DNA of 64,000 nt from Silvibacterium bohemicum (GTDB lineage: Bacteria > Acidobacteriota > Terriglobia > Terriglobales > Acidobacteriaceae): NCBI RefSeq assembly GCF_001006305.1, contig NZ_LBHJ01000003.1:545403-609402 (forward strand), in the 5' to 3' direction. The position numbers and the translations under genes are program-made. The first letter of the stretch is position 1, and the number at the start of each line of letters is the position of its first letter. A model generated the notes under the pieces. That model saw nothing but the letters and a program-made list of their open reading frames with translations. It did no database searches and had not been told where the DNA came from. Of this stretch, positions 1-11,500 are shown piece by piece.

Positions 1-3000
1 CAGGTTATCGAAGACCAGGTTCTGGTTGGAGGAGTTGACGGTAAAGCGCTCGCTTGCGTCGCCGCATTGCGGGACGTCGTAGACCTGGAACTCATACATC
101 GAGTAGCCGTATTGAGTCGCGCGCTGGATGCCCTGCATGCGGATGTAGCGGCCCTGAACCGTGGGGAAGTTCAGCGTCTCCGTTCCACCTAGTCCGGTGT
201 CGTTGGTCTTAGCTACGTTCCAGGTTGGGTTGGTCGCAGGATCGGCGCTCGTGTAGAGAATCTGATACTGCGTCGCGTACGCATTTTCCCAATTGATGAT
301 GACGGTGTTGAAGGACTGCACCGAACCAAGATCGACCTGCAGCCATGACGGATCGATGCCTGCCACCGGAGGCGTTGGAGCTGCGCCTGCCGTTGCCGAT
401 CCCCAGCGGGTGCCGAGGTTGCCATCGACCGCGTTTTCCGGTCCCAGGCAATTGACCCCGCTGAAGGGCGGAGCCGTCGTGCCGTCGCCGCACGCGTTCT
501 GTGTGCTGCTGGAGGTAGCCGGCTTATCCAGGGCCAGATTGATCCCCGGAGGTGCAAGAGTGAGTTGTGCTGCGGCGCTGGTGGCGGGAACGCCGGCGGC
601 ATTGTTGACCATCACCGTATACGCGCCCACATTGGCCGCACTCATCGCCGGCACCGTGTAGCTGTCCGTATTGGAGAGTGACGTGTTGCTGGCAAGGATG
701 GTTGTGGCGCCACCTGCGGGGGTGAACTGCCACTGATAGGTGTAGGGCGAAGAACCGGCAACAGTCGCCGTCAACTGCACCGGCTGGTTGGTTGCAACGA
801 TCTCGCCGATCGGCGAAGTTGTAATGCTTACCGGCGTTGCAGCGTTGACGGTGAGTACTGCCGTCGACGATTGCACTTGGTTGAGGGGGTTGCTGACGAT
901 GACATAGAAGTTCTGTGTTCCGGCAGCCGTCAGAACCGGGGTAGTGTAGCTGTTTTGCGGTCCGGATGCCACCGGTGTGCCATTTTCAAACCACTGATAG
1001 TTGATCTCCGGCGAACCGGACGCAACCACCGTCAGTGTCGCCGATTGACCCACAACGGCGATCTGCGACACAGGCTGTGTCGTGATGGCGACCTTGGCCG
1101 GAGCGCTTACCGTAAGCGTGACAGGATTCGACGTAACCGTGCCGAAGCTGCTTGAGACCACCACGGTGATGCTCTCGTTGTTCTCTGCGGCGGTCGCTGC
1201 GGACGTGACGAAGGTGGTGTCCGTTGCTCCCGAAACCATGCCGCCGTTCACAAACCACTGATAGGTGAGGGTGCCCGAGCCGCTAGCGGCAACGGTAAAG
1301 GTCGCGGGAAATCCAATCGTCGTGGAAGTGCTGACCGGGGGAACGATGATGGAAGGCGCCTGCGATTGCACAGGAGCCGGCGGCGTGACGGAGGTTAACT
1401 GCACAGTGCCGGGAAGCAGACCGGGAGCTGTCGCAGTCACGGTTACAGTTCCGGGAGTAAAGGTGCTGCGCAGGGCGATCTTGGTCAATCCGCCCTCGAA
1501 GTTCAGCTCAGGGTCCCCAGGTGCGTGGAAGAAAGCGTACGGTACGCCCTGGATCACATTGCTGTTGGCTTCGGAGAACGCGTCCTGGTAGTAGTTCGTC
1601 CAAGAAGGATCGGCAACATACTGCTCGCTGCCGCCCATATAGCTGGCCGGGCCGCTCACCGAGAAAGTAACGTTGTCGGCTGCGGTGGGCACGATATTGC
1701 CCTGCGCATCCTCAACCTCGGCGACGACGAAGGCCGCATCGGATCCGTTCGAAGTCCACTGAAAACTCGTGCCATCCGGCTTGAGAAGCTCCGGAACGGC
1801 GGTCAGCACGATCTTGTTTTCGGGACCGGCTGTGGTCCGCGAATCGGTTACACCTGCAACGACGTTATGATTCGCGTCGAGGCATTCCGCGGTGACCGTA
1901 CCCGAAGCCCAGTTCACCGGCCAAGATACCTGGCCAGGCAAAATCGTAGAGTTTTGCGTAAGGTTGGAACTCGGATCGATGTCCCACGAATTCGGTATCA
2001 GATCCGCCAGCCCCTCGCCTGTAACTGGATCCTTCGCCGCGCCGTTGATAAGCAGGCGCACCGAGGGACAATTGCTGAAGGCATTCTCCTGGATGGGCGT
2101 GCCCGGAGTGTATTCATAGGCACGATTCCAGTGATGGGCCAGGTGAACGACCGGCTGGACGGAGAAGGGAACCCAGTTGGCCTGATACATGTAGAAGAGG
2201 CCACGGGGAAACCTGTTCATGTCCACCGACGAATATCCCAGCGAGCGGACAAAGTTCGACATATTAGGCTGGTTCTGGAACTCCGCGTAGAGGCTCACCT
2301 CACCCGGCGAATCGGCAAAATACCATTGCGCCATTCCCATGGTGTTGGCCGCCCTGCCATCGCGCCAGTCCTTCAAATAGGGCGCGGCGAACGCGAGTTC
2401 GAAATCCCAGGCCAGACCGCGGCCAGTTCCAACGTTATCCCAATACTCCGCTCCAAAAGCGGGGAATTGAGGATTGTTCTGCTTGTTTGAAACCTCGCAG
2501 CCTGCGCCATCGCACTCATTGATGTAGGCATACGAGGGAATTCCGGAGCGGGTCGCCTGTTTCCGTGGGTTGATGTTGTCCCATTCCACTCCCAGGTTTC
2601 CCAGGAAGTCCGCAAGGGTCGGATTGTTGCCGCCATTGTCTTCTTCCCAATCCAGAATCGAAGGATGGCTGCGGTCGCGGATGATCATGTCGCGATGCAG
2701 CTCTTCTTTGAGGGTGGTGTCGTCAGCTGAGGGGTCGGTGAAATTACCCTCACCGTCGCCGCTGGGCTGGTCGATCATGATACCGTAAGCATCCGCCGCT
2801 TCCACCAGTTCTTCGCTGCTGGTCGAGTGGCCGATACGAATCACATTGGCGCCCTGCGCCGCCTGCTGCGCGATATCGCGCCACACCTGCTCGTCCGGAA
2901 CAGCGGAGCCGAGCGCCGGATAGTCGTAGCGTGCCGCGCCGCCCCACATGTATTGCTGGTGACCGTTGAAGTACGGGAAGTTGCTATCCCACGTGATGGT

Positions 3001-4248
3001 GCGGATACCAAGCGGACTCTGCGCCGAATCGACCACGACGCCGTTCACGCTGACGATGTGGTAGACCTTGTACATATACGGTGTTCCGAAGATCGAGTTG
3101 TTCGGATACCACAACGTCGGATTCGGAACCGTGATCATCTGCTGAAACATCGGCTGCGCTGTCGAAGGAAAGGTGTTCGGCGTCATCGGAGGCACCGACT
3201 GCGTGACCGGCGGTGCGGTCACCACCACATTTCCCTTTGCGTCCACAATCTGCGTGGTCAGCGTAACCTGCTGCGCCGTCGTTGTCTCATTGAGGACGTT
3301 AGTCTGTACTTCGACTACAGCTGAGGCTGCGGTTGCGGTCGCTTCGGCCGCGGGAACTTCGGATACCGTTCCCACATACGTGCCCCAGGTCTTCTGATTG
3401 GAGTACACGTTCAGGGGAATGTGTACAGGATTGGTGACATACAAAGAGACGTTTCGAAACAAACCGGCCATTGCCTGGCCGAAACGAAAGGCGCCGGAGA
3501 AACCGGGCTGTTCAAACCAGGAATCTCCCCTGGATACGTCCACGGCGATCACGTTGTCCGTGGCGCCATCGGTGTGCAGGTAAGGCGTGAGGTCGACAAC
3601 CACGGGAATGAATCCGACCACGTGCGTGGCCTGGGTGTTTGCCGCCACTGCGCTGATACCCGGAAGCAATGTGCCGTTGATGAATACCTGAACGCCGGTG
3701 TGCGCGCCCTCGATATTGAGCATGAACTTCTGGCCCGCATATTTGGGGTCTACCTTGAAGTGCAGGCGATACCAGTTCTCGTTGCCGGTCAGTGATCCCT
3801 GGCCGCCGCCCGATGTCTGGTTAATAAAAGTGCGCGGTACGTTCGCTTCATAAGGCAACCCAACCGGCTGCCACTTGGCAGTGGAGTCTGAGCTTTCCAC
3901 GAAGGACGGATTCGAATACTCCGTCGAGTTATTCGTATTTTCGAAGAGCCACTGGCTCTGCGGCGCGTTGGAGCCGGCGGTCGCATTCGATATATATTGC
4001 GGCACTCCGGCCGCCAGATTGATCGACATCCGCTGCGAGAGGGGCAGCGACGTCTCAATCTGCTGCGCCCGCGCCTGCGTCGAAAAGAACGCCGCGAACA
4101 GGACGAGAAGCATGACGATGCCGGTTCGCGCCTCGCTCTTCAGGAGATACGAAGTCCGAAGATTCGCCGAAGGTTTTCGGACGGCATTCAGATTGCTAGG
4201 GGTTGGAGAAATGGTTATGTCGTGGGGAGGGCTGGCGACGATCTGCAT
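1..4248 (-). CDS. Secreted GH2-like glycosidase with Ig-like and F5/8C (CBM32-like) modules, 3' end outside window
   Basis: One uninterrupted frame of 1416 codons runs from ATG at 4248 off the left edge. Residues about 41-62 (ending STQARAQ) form a signal peptide. A 45-residue leader precedes it, so ATG at 4113 is an alternative start; the upstream one has AGGAG 4 bases before it. In order: jelly-roll sugar-binding domain (about 90-280), sandwich domain (about 290-400), TIM barrel (about 405-740, with NVIRIGH and SHPSILDW), several Ig-like modules (about 750-1200, repeated YQW), and a discoidin/CBM32-like module (about 1236-1390, starting INLALDKPATSS). It probably cleaves an exported or plant-derived glycan outside the cytoplasm. 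The usual GH2 acid/base motif W-x3-N-E reads WEEDNG, so catalysis may be non-canonical; AEYWDN (about 601) may hold the nucleophile. The fold assignment is firm, the substrate unknown. Confidence 0.85.
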   Translation of the reverse strand, partial: MQIVASPPHDITISPTPSNLNAVRKPSANLRTSYLLKSEARTGIVMLLVLFAAFFSTQARAQQIETSLPLSQRMSINLAAGVPQYISNATAGSNAPQSQWLFENTNNSTEYSNPSFVESSDSTAKWQPVGLPYEANVPRTFINQTSGGGQGSLTGNENWYRLHFKVDPKYAGQKFMLNIEGAHTGVQVFINGTLLPGISAVAANTQATHVVGFIPVVVDLTPYLHTDGATDNVIAVDVSRGDSWFEQPGFSGAFRFGQAMAGLFRNVSLYVTNPVHIPLNVYSNQKTWGTYVGTVSEVPAAEATATAASAVVEVQTNVLNETTTAQQVTLTTQIVDAKGNVVVTAPPVTQSVPPMTPNTFPSTAQPMFQQMITVPNPTLWYPNNSIFGTPYMYKVYHIVSVNGVVVDSAQSPLGIRTITWDSNFPYFNGHQQYMWGGAARYDYPALGSAVPDEQVWRDIAQQAAQGANVIRIGHSTSSEELVEAADAYGIMIDQPSGDGEGNFTDPSADDTTLKEELHRDMIIRDRSHPSILDWEEDNGGNNPTLADFLGNLGVEWDNINPRKQATRSGIPSYAYINECDGAGCEVSNKQNNPQFPAFGAEYWDNVGTGRGLAWDFELAFAAPYLKDWRDGRAANTMGMAQWYFADSPGEVSLYAEFQNQPNMSNFVRSLGYSSVDMNRFPRGLFYMYQANWVPFSVQPVVHLAHHWNRAYEYTPGTPIQENAFSNCPSVRLLINGAAKDPVTGEGLADLIPNSWDIDPSSNLTQNSTILPGQVSWPVNWASGTVTAECLDANHNVVAGVTDSRTTAGPENKIVLTAVPELLKPDGTSFQWTSNGSDAAFVVAEVEDAQGNIVPTAADNVTFSVSGPASYMGGSEQYVADPSWTNYYQDAFSEANSNVIQGVPYAFFHAPGDPELNFEGGLTKIALRSTFTPGTVTVTATAPGLLPGTVQLTSVTPPAPVQSQAPSIIVPPVSTSTTIGFPATFTVAASGSGTLTYQWFVNGGMVSGATDTTFVTSAATAAENNESITVVVSSSFGTVTSNPVTLTVSAPAKVAITTQPVSQIAVVGQSATLTVVASGSPEINYQWFENGTPVASGPQNSYTTPVLTAAGTQNFYVIVSNPLNQVQSSTAVLTVNAATPVSITTSPIGEIVATNQPVQLTATVAGSSPYTYQWQFTPAGGATTILASNTSLSNTDSYTVPAMSAANVGAYTVMVNNAAGVPATSAAAQLTLAPPGINLALDKPATSSSTQNACGDGTTAPPFSGVNCLGPENAVDGNLGTRWGSATAGAAPTPPVAGIDPSWLQVDLGSVQSFNTVIINWENAYATQYQILYTSADPATNPTWNVAKTNDTGLGGTETLNFPTVQGRYIRMQGIQRATQYGYSMYEFQVYDVPQCGDASERFTVNSSNQNLVFDNL

Positions 4249-4987
4249 GAAGCTCCTTTATCACTCGCAGCGTTCAGTGCCCATGTTCCGGCACCTGCAC
4301 AGTTGGTAAAAGACAGCTGGGAAAGACTTATTACTATGGTAATGTCGGGGCGGTGGGACATACTCACCCTAGGGGAGGGACTCAAGGTATACAAGCATGC
4401 TACGGTATCGAATCAAAAATGTTAAATAAGTAATCTAAATTCTGTCAGTTACAGTCCATTCACATAATGTATGCTACGTTGATGTTACGTTTTTTCAACG
4501 TTATTTCCGACCCGCTTATGTGTTAGTTATCGCGGTTACTTTTGTGCGTCATAACATCGCGCCTAAGCTTTTCCATGAATCCGGAACCCGCAGGCGAACA
4601 GTGCGATTTGTCGCGTGACCGGGATCATCGGGATATCCAAGTTGTCACCCTCAACGCCGGTCGACGGCCAGGCGGTAGGAAAGACTTACAGACTCTCGCT
4701 TCATCGTGCGCATCAGGCGGATGCATCCAGCACCGCAAACGTCGAATCATCTGCTCCTGGGAACTGCCTTGGAGTATCGATCTTCGATCCGGAGCAGGGG
4801 ATCTGCCGCAACGAGAATCCCGACCGCGATGTCGGCGGTATTGCGGGAATATGAAAGCAACTTTCGGGTTTTAGACAAATCAGTCCGTATTTTCCTGTTG
4901 TTTTACCGATATGTGGTTCTTTGCCTGGAAGCGGAAAGCTCGAATTCCGGTCTCTCTCCAGCCTTGCGTTTGAAAGGTTCGAAATCG
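4249..4987. other. Divergent intergenic region between the GH2-like gene and the membrane regulator
   Basis: About 740 bases with no convincing gene. The part at 4400-4530 is AT-rich and probably holds promoters for both flanking genes. Frames open at 4615-4854 and 4706-4987 have no recognisable product and atypical composition, so they are not called. No clear terminator or tRNA was seen. Confidence 0.5.
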
Positions 4988-6343
4988 ATGGACACTCGCA
5001 CTCCCGTGGCAGGAACGGTCGAAGTCTTGGAAGATGAGCTCACACAGGAATCGACGCGACGGGAAGTTCTTCAGCAGCTTGATCGCATTACGGGCAGTTT
5101 GCATTTTCGAAATAGCAAGCGCTACCCCTCTTTCCTGCGCTACATCGTCTACGAAGCGTTGGCCGGAAGAGCCGAAGTGTTGAAGGAAAGAACCCTCGGA
5201 ACCTGTGTCTTAGGCCGCGCCGCCGACTACGATACGAACCTGGATCCGGTGGTGCGCATTACCGCCGGGGAAGTCCGAAAACGGATCGCGCAGTATTACC
5301 AGTCGCCCGGACATGAACACGAGCTGCGCATCGAGATACCGCGGGGTTCTTACGCTCCTCGCTTCTTTCGTCCGTCGTACATCGTTGGGGATGGTGTTCC
5401 AAACGAGGCGGAGGGTTTTCAGGAAGACCCGGAGGATCAGCAAGCCGCGCCCGTTTCCGTGGCGCCCCTTGTGATTCATGCCGCGGAGATCAGCCGGCCA
5501 ACTCTCCCAGCGGTCCCGTTTCCTGAGCTTCGCCCATCTCGGGATGGCGTGCACCTCGCCGTGATTTACTCGGCCCTGTTTGTCCTGCTTGTGGGGTGGG
5601 GCGTGTCCGTGTGGCGGGCATCCGTCAATGCGCGGCTGACGCCCGGCGTCTCTTTTTTCTGGGGAAAGACGCTGCATTCGCCTGAGCCCACCCTGATCGT
5701 CCTCGGCGTCCACTCCTTCGACGAGCATGGGACCGATATCTCTGCGCTCAGCCACGCCAGCATGCCGCGCCCGGAGCAGACACTGCTCTTCGCCATGACC
5801 CGATCCGACATGGTTCATCTGAGCGACCTCACCAGTTATGGAGAAGTGGTGAAATTACTCACTGGCCATGCTCATCCCTTTCACACCCAGGGAGCGGCGG
5901 ACACCACACTCGAACAGCTGCGCCGCGGACCTTTTCTGCTAATCGGCGGCGGTAATAATCTCTGGACCAGGAGATTGACCCAGGATCTGCGCTTTCGTTT
6001 CACATCCCTGAACGGGCGCGATAACGTCATTCAAGACAACCAGCATCCGGCCGCTGTCTGGACTTTGGATGTCACGCGAAACGCGCTGGCCAACTCCCGG
6101 GACTACGGCCTGATCAGCTGCTTCTTCGATCCCCAGACCGAGCAGAATGTGATCCTCGCCGCCGGCATCGGCAAAAGTGGGACGGAGGCCGCTGTCGACT
6201 TTCTCACCAGCGAAAAAGGTTTGGACGCCTGGTTCCAGTCCGCGCATCCACCATCGGGCGCGAACCTGCAGGTCGTGGTTTCAACCGACGTCATCGAAGG
6301 CCAGCACGGACCGCCCCACGTTGTCGCGTCTTATATATGGTAG
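4988..6343 (+). CDS. Membrane-anchored regulator-like protein with a conserved N-terminal domain, unknown function
   Basis: 451 residues from ATG 4988, chosen because GAAAGG lies about 9 bases upstream and the conserved domain begins soon after. Residues about 20-125 match a widespread domain with the pattern FRNSKRYPSFLRYIV, KERTLG, ADYDTNLDPVVRITAGEVRKR and IEIPRGSY, seen at the N terminus of many acidobacterial and rhizobial proteins often linked to signalling. It looks DNA-binding or cyclase-associated, but its role is unproven. One membrane helix follows at about 187-210, then a 240-residue C-terminal part with no recognised domain. The gene is transcribed away from the GH2-like gene, so a link in carbohydrate sensing is possible but only inferred. 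The frame can be extended upstream to 4706, but that part looks non-coding. Confidence 0.7.
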   Translation: MDTRTPVAGTVEVLEDELTQESTRREVLQQLDRITGSLHFRNSKRYPSFLRYIVYEALAGRAEVLKERTLGTCVLGRAADYDTNLDPVVRITAGEVRKRIAQYYQSPGHEHELRIEIPRGSYAPRFFRPSYIVGDGVPNEAEGFQEDPEDQQAAPVSVAPLVIHAAEISRPTLPAVPFPELRPSRDGVHLAVIYSALFVLLVGWGVSVWRASVNARLTPGVSFFWGKTLHSPEPTLIVLGVHSFDEHGTDISALSHASMPRPEQTLLFAMTRSDMVHLSDLTSYGEVVKLLTGHAHPFHTQGAADTTLEQLRRGPFLLIGGGNNLWTRRLTQDLRFRFTSLNGRDNVIQDNQHPAAVWTLDVTRNALANSRDYGLISCFFDPQTEQNVILAAGIGKSGTEAAVDFLTSEKGLDAWFQSAHPPSGANLQVVVSTDVIEGQHGPPHVVASYIW

Positions 6344-6407
6344 CGCCGGGCTGGTAGCGTGGACGAACAGCACTGCGGGCCCATCAAACCCGTGGTCGAG
6401 GAGGAGT

Positions 6408-7298
6408 CTACGCAAGCGCCCGATTCATGTTGCTGATGGCCTCGTCGATCTCCTGCGTGCTCTTGAATCCGACCGTGGCACAGTCCACTCCCGCATTCCG
6501 GAAAGCGAAGTTCATCGCCTTCGCGCGGTCGTCGTGGCTGTTCTGGAACTGACCTCCGCCGCATAGCTTCATTCCGATTACACCCAGCCCTTCTTTTTTC
6601 AGCTGGTGGATATGATCGACCACCTCGCTTACGTTATCGGGGTGGTTGGTGTCCTCGTAGGTCGGTCCGTCCATGCGCGCCCCGTTGTGGTTGATGCGGA
6701 TCAAGCCCACATCGAGCCATTGGGTGCCCGGCATCTGACGCAGCGCCGGCAGTCCGTGCACCGAGGCGCCATGCGTGCGGATGACCCCGCTTCGCTGCGC
6801 TTCGAGGATACCGTCCTGCCAGCGTTTGGTGGTCTCCGGCCAGTCGGCCGTGTGCTGCCAATGCAGCAGCATGATGTCGAAGTACTCGGTTTGGGAGATA
6901 CGCCGCAGCTCGTCGAACTTGGCTCGAGCGTCCGTGCCTTGGTGAAACGTAGAGACCTTGCTCATCAGGGTGTAGCTATCGCGCGGTAAACCTTTCAGAG
7001 CCTCGCCCAGCATGCCCGGCGTCTGGTAGGCCTCAGCCGTTTCGAAGAAGCGAATGCCGCGATCATACGCATAATGGATCAGCCGCGTGAATTCCTGTTG
7101 CCCCAGAGCGACTTGCACGGCGCCGCTGTCCGTCCCGGTTCCAAAGGCCAGCCGCGTCACTCCCACCTTGGAACGGCCCAGCACCACGGTATCGGTCGCG
7201 GTGCGCGTGGTGGCGCCCAGCGGAAGAGTTCCTGCCGCCGCCATAGCTCCCGCAGCCAGACCTGTTTTGAGGAAATCACGCCGTGTCGTTGGACTCAT
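6408..7298 (-). CDS. Tat-exported aldo/keto reductase
   Basis: 296 residues. The start (MSPTTRRDFLKTGLAAGAMAAAG) is a typical twin-arginine signal, so the enzyme is probably folded with its nicotinamide cofactor and exported. The aldo/keto reductase barrel follows: the FFETAEAY segment carries the catalytic Tyr (with Glu where Asp is usual), SKVS the Lys, and LLHWQH the His. AKRs reduce aldehydes and ketones or act in reverse on sugars and steroids; the substrate is unknown. It converges on the preceding + strand gene with a gap of about 64 bases. It differs from the cytosolic-type AKR at 61907, which lacks a Tat signal. Confidence 0.88.
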   Translation of the reverse strand: MSPTTRRDFLKTGLAAGAMAAAGTLPLGATTRTATDTVVLGRSKVGVTRLAFGTGTDSGAVQVALGQQEFTRLIHYAYDRGIRFFETAEAYQTPGMLGEALKGLPRDSYTLMSKVSTFHQGTDARAKFDELRRISQTEYFDIMLLHWQHTADWPETTKRWQDGILEAQRSGVIRTHGASVHGLPALRQMPGTQWLDVGLIRINHNGARMDGPTYEDTNHPDNVSEVVDHIHQLKKEGLGVIGMKLCGGGQFQNSHDDRAKAMNFAFRNAGVDCATVGFKSTQEIDEAISNMNRALA

Positions 7299-7660
7299 TT
7301 TTGACCTCCGCAGCTCGAGCCGATGGGCGAGCTGGATGATGGGATGTTAGCACGCTCAGGTGACATTGAAAGCAATAGACCCGCATCGATCATATGTATG
7401 TTTCATTGGACGGCAGCGCTCTTCGTATACTCACTGAAACCACCATTACAGCCGAGGTCCAGTGCCCTTTGGGTTATGAACCCCCCAAAAGCGCTCTGAC
7501 TTGAATTGCTGACGAAAAGCCGACTTATGAGGAGTAAGCCGATTATGGCTGCAGAAAACTCGTCTTGCGAAGGGCTCGACACTCTGGGTTACATCCCTTT
7601 TCAAACTTCCGCATTGCTGACAACTGCTCGCGCGTTGAGTATGTTGTAAAGGATTCGGCC
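7299..7660. other. Intergenic region upstream of the DUF3592-like gene
   Basis: About 360 bases between divergently transcribed genes. No supported gene. It contains one copy (7519-7537) of a 19-base motif found again at 8674-8692. Confidence 0.5.
7519..7537 (+). repeat. 19-base dispersed motif, copy 1
   Basis: GCCGACTTATGAGGAGTAA. It matches 18 of 19 bases at 8674-8692, in the same orientation, and the five bases before it are also purine-rich in both copies. The two copies flank the small DUF3592-like gene. Nature unknown. Confidence 0.5.
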
Positions 7661-8056
7661 ATGATGACAAAACTCTGGGAACGCGTGCGCGGCTACGACA
7701 AATGGATCGAAACCGCCGCAACCTTTGAAGCTGCAAAAGTCCAAAAAACGCCCCATAATGGGCGCGATGGCAGCGTTAGCTATACCTACAACTCGCTTGA
7801 CACGATCTCATGGACAGATCAGAGCGGGGCAACTCACCGCGCAGAATTTAAAGTCCCCGATGACTCCCCGATCTATCAGCTGGTCGATAGAAACCAGGCC
7901 ACGATACGGTACGATCCCGATCAACCAGATCGCTTCTATTATCCGGATCTTTTTCGCACACGCATAGCCACTGTTCTGCAACGAATTGGATACACCATTC
8001 TCTTTTTGGTGATCCTCTCCCTATTTATCGCGTTGAATAGCTGGCTTAGCCGCTGA
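7661..8056 (+). CDS. Small membrane protein, DUF3592-like
   Basis: 131 residues from ATG 7661, preceded by AAAGGA about 10 bases upstream. The frame can be extended to 7565 but that part has no conserved look. The middle of the protein (TISWTDQSGATHRAEFKVPDD, then VDRNQATIRYDPDQPDRFYYP) matches the DUF3592 pattern of a small beta domain. A single hydrophobic helix at about 107-127 closes the protein, so it is probably tail-anchored with the soluble part in the cytoplasm or periplasm. Function unknown. No operon partner: the next gene, htpG, is on the other strand. Confidence 0.65.
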   Translation: MMTKLWERVRGYDKWIETAATFEAAKVQKTPHNGRDGSVSYTYNSLDTISWTDQSGATHRAEFKVPDDSPIYQLVDRNQATIRYDPDQPDRFYYPDLFRTRIATVLQRIGYTILFLVILSLFIALNSWLSR

Positions 8057-8243
8057 CGGCACAATACGAGCGCAGTGCCAATGCTAGAAGATTACTCCTG
8101 ATAAACGCCCTTATCGTCACCTGAACGCATTCACGTCGGCGACAAGAGATACAGAAGGGTGACGGTGAACCGCCTAACCGAAACCAAAAAAATACTTGGC
8201 GCATAACTAGGCGCTAACTCGCTAAAATAGAGAGAGAGAGAAC

Positions 8244-8292
8244 AAAAGGACCGCTTCCTGGGCTGCTCAACGAACCACGGCACGGTCCTTTT
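8244..8292. repeat. Inverted repeat with 10-base arms
   Basis: AAAAGGACCG at 8244-8253 is perfectly complementary to CGGTCCTTTT at 8283-8292, with a 29-base loop. On the + strand the right arm ends in four T residues. It could be a weak bidirectional terminator or part of a small structured RNA; nothing else supports either. Confidence 0.4.
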
Positions 8293-8673
8293 CCATTTCC
8301 GGCATACCGGTTCACCAAAAGAGGAAGACCAACGCACATCATCGCGCTCTGCGAATACCCTCTGCTCGATGGAGGCCTCTGCCGCCGGCGCCTCTTCGCA
8401 CCGGATCTCTTTGCCATCGCCATAAACCTAAGTCGAGCCCCCTCAATGACCGAACTGCAACCCGAACGGAATCAATCACCGCAGTCGACATAGCACATTC
8501 TTAAGGACATTTCTGAAAACCGCATGGAGTGAATGAGTTACAGCCAGCCAAAGGAATGAAAGCCCAATAAAATCAATGACTGGGTCAAAACCCTCTTAAA
8601 TTTTTCACGGAAATCACAACGCTGAGCCACTCGCGCCAGAGCCTGCTGAAGTCGCGATCGTTACTTCCGAGAG

Positions 8674-8692
8674 GCCGACTTGTGAGGAGTAA
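8674..8692 (+). repeat. 19-base dispersed motif, copy 2
   Basis: GCCGACTTGTGAGGAGTAA; one mismatch to the copy at 7519-7537. Confidence 0.5.
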
Positions 8693-8811
8693 CCTACGAC
8701 TTTCCGTTACTGGGGAATTCGAGGATTGCTTCTCCGTGAAGTTCTTCGTCGATTTTCTGGAGTTGAGGAATGAAGTTATCGATTTTTGCGACGAATAAAT
8801 GTTCCATCGGC

Positions 8812-8842
8812 GCTGCAAGCGGCCTTCGCAACCGCTTGCAGC
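8812..8842 (-). terminator. Hairpin behind htpG
   Basis: Perfect 11-base stem (GCTGCAAGCGG / CCGCTTGCAGC) with a 9-base loop, starting 18 bases past the htpG stop. There is no U tract, so it may stabilise the 3' end or act with Rho rather than as a classic intrinsic terminator. Confidence 0.55.
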
Positions 8843-8859
8843 TGACCGTTTGCCGCCCG

Positions 8860-10725
<1,866 letters not shown>

Positions 10726-10963
10726 AACAAATTAATTATGGCGAAAATCAGCATTTTTTGCAGCCGAGGGCTGCCGCTTCCGATGAAAGTCACGCACCAA
10801 CGCCGGTGAGCATGCGAGGCGCTCCCTCACCAACGATTGGTGTCAGGGTTCGTTTGTAGCCCGTGGTCAGCCGTCGGGCGCGTCATCCGCATCATTGGAG
10901 AAGCAGGGCATTCATTGAGACGCAATATCGCTGCGCTATAGCCTCGGTTCTCATACTGGGCAA

Positions 10964-11497
10964 TCAGGTGAGGTGCTGGACATTTTTTGAAGCGCTTTGA
11001 GAAAGGCTTGCGCAGAGACGCTGAACGACCAGGCAAAACAACGTTAAGACCGATACAAGAATAATCCGCGGATAGAGGTCACGAGCCCGAAAGAGTTCTA
11101 CGACGAGGATCAGGATGCCCAGCAGCAGCAATGTGATCGATATGGCGCGATGGAATTGTTTCATTCCGTATTCCACGCTGTTTCGATCTCTTCGCTCGAT
11201 CTCGCGGCCGTGATCGGAATCGGTGCAGGCCTCTTTGCTTCTGCAGGAATTGCAGGCCGCCGCAGGAGCACGATAAATGACGACACCTTTTGCCGAATCC
11301 GAGAAGATCGGGAAGAGATGCTGATCCTGAGGGCACCTCCAGATATCGCGGCTCGGATCGTAAGTAAAGCCGCTTGCTGCCGATCGAAGAGACCGCCGGT
11401 GAGCATGGCGTGCGACCCACTCCAGGAGAAGCGCGATGACGGCAAGAGACGCCGCATAGGCCAGCATCAGGATAAATTCAAGAGACAGGCCAGCCAT
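10964..11497 (-). CDS. Membrane protein with Cys cluster, co-transcribed with the NO reductase
   Basis: 177 residues. ATG 11497 lies 3 bases after the norZ stop, so the two are almost certainly one transcript. One hydrophobic helix is at about 8-26 and two more at about 118-165. Between them is a soluble stretch with WRC, ACNSC and EAC: four Cys that could bind zinc or another metal. That stretch (about residues 45-100, from YDPSRDIWRCPQDQ to EACTDSDHGREIERR) resembles the Cys-rich part of IS1182-type transposases, but there is no catalytic core, so it is not a transposase. Its role is unknown; its position suggests help for NO reductase assembly, metal supply or sensing. Confidence 0.7.
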   Translation of the reverse strand: MAGLSLEFILMLAYAASLAVIALLLEWVARHAHRRSLRSAASGFTYDPSRDIWRCPQDQHLFPIFSDSAKGVVIYRAPAAACNSCRSKEACTDSDHGREIERRDRNSVEYGMKQFHRAISITLLLLGILILVVELFRARDLYPRIILVSVLTLFCLVVQRLCASLSQSASKNVQHLT

Positions 11498-11500
11498 AGC

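Larger units (their letters stand above)
8057..8859. other. Long intergenic region between two convergent genes
   Basis: About 800 bases without a supported gene. It holds a purine run (AG repeats near 8229-8240), an inverted repeat at 8244-8292, the second copy of the 19-base motif, and the hairpin at 8812-8842 behind htpG. Confidence 0.55.
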
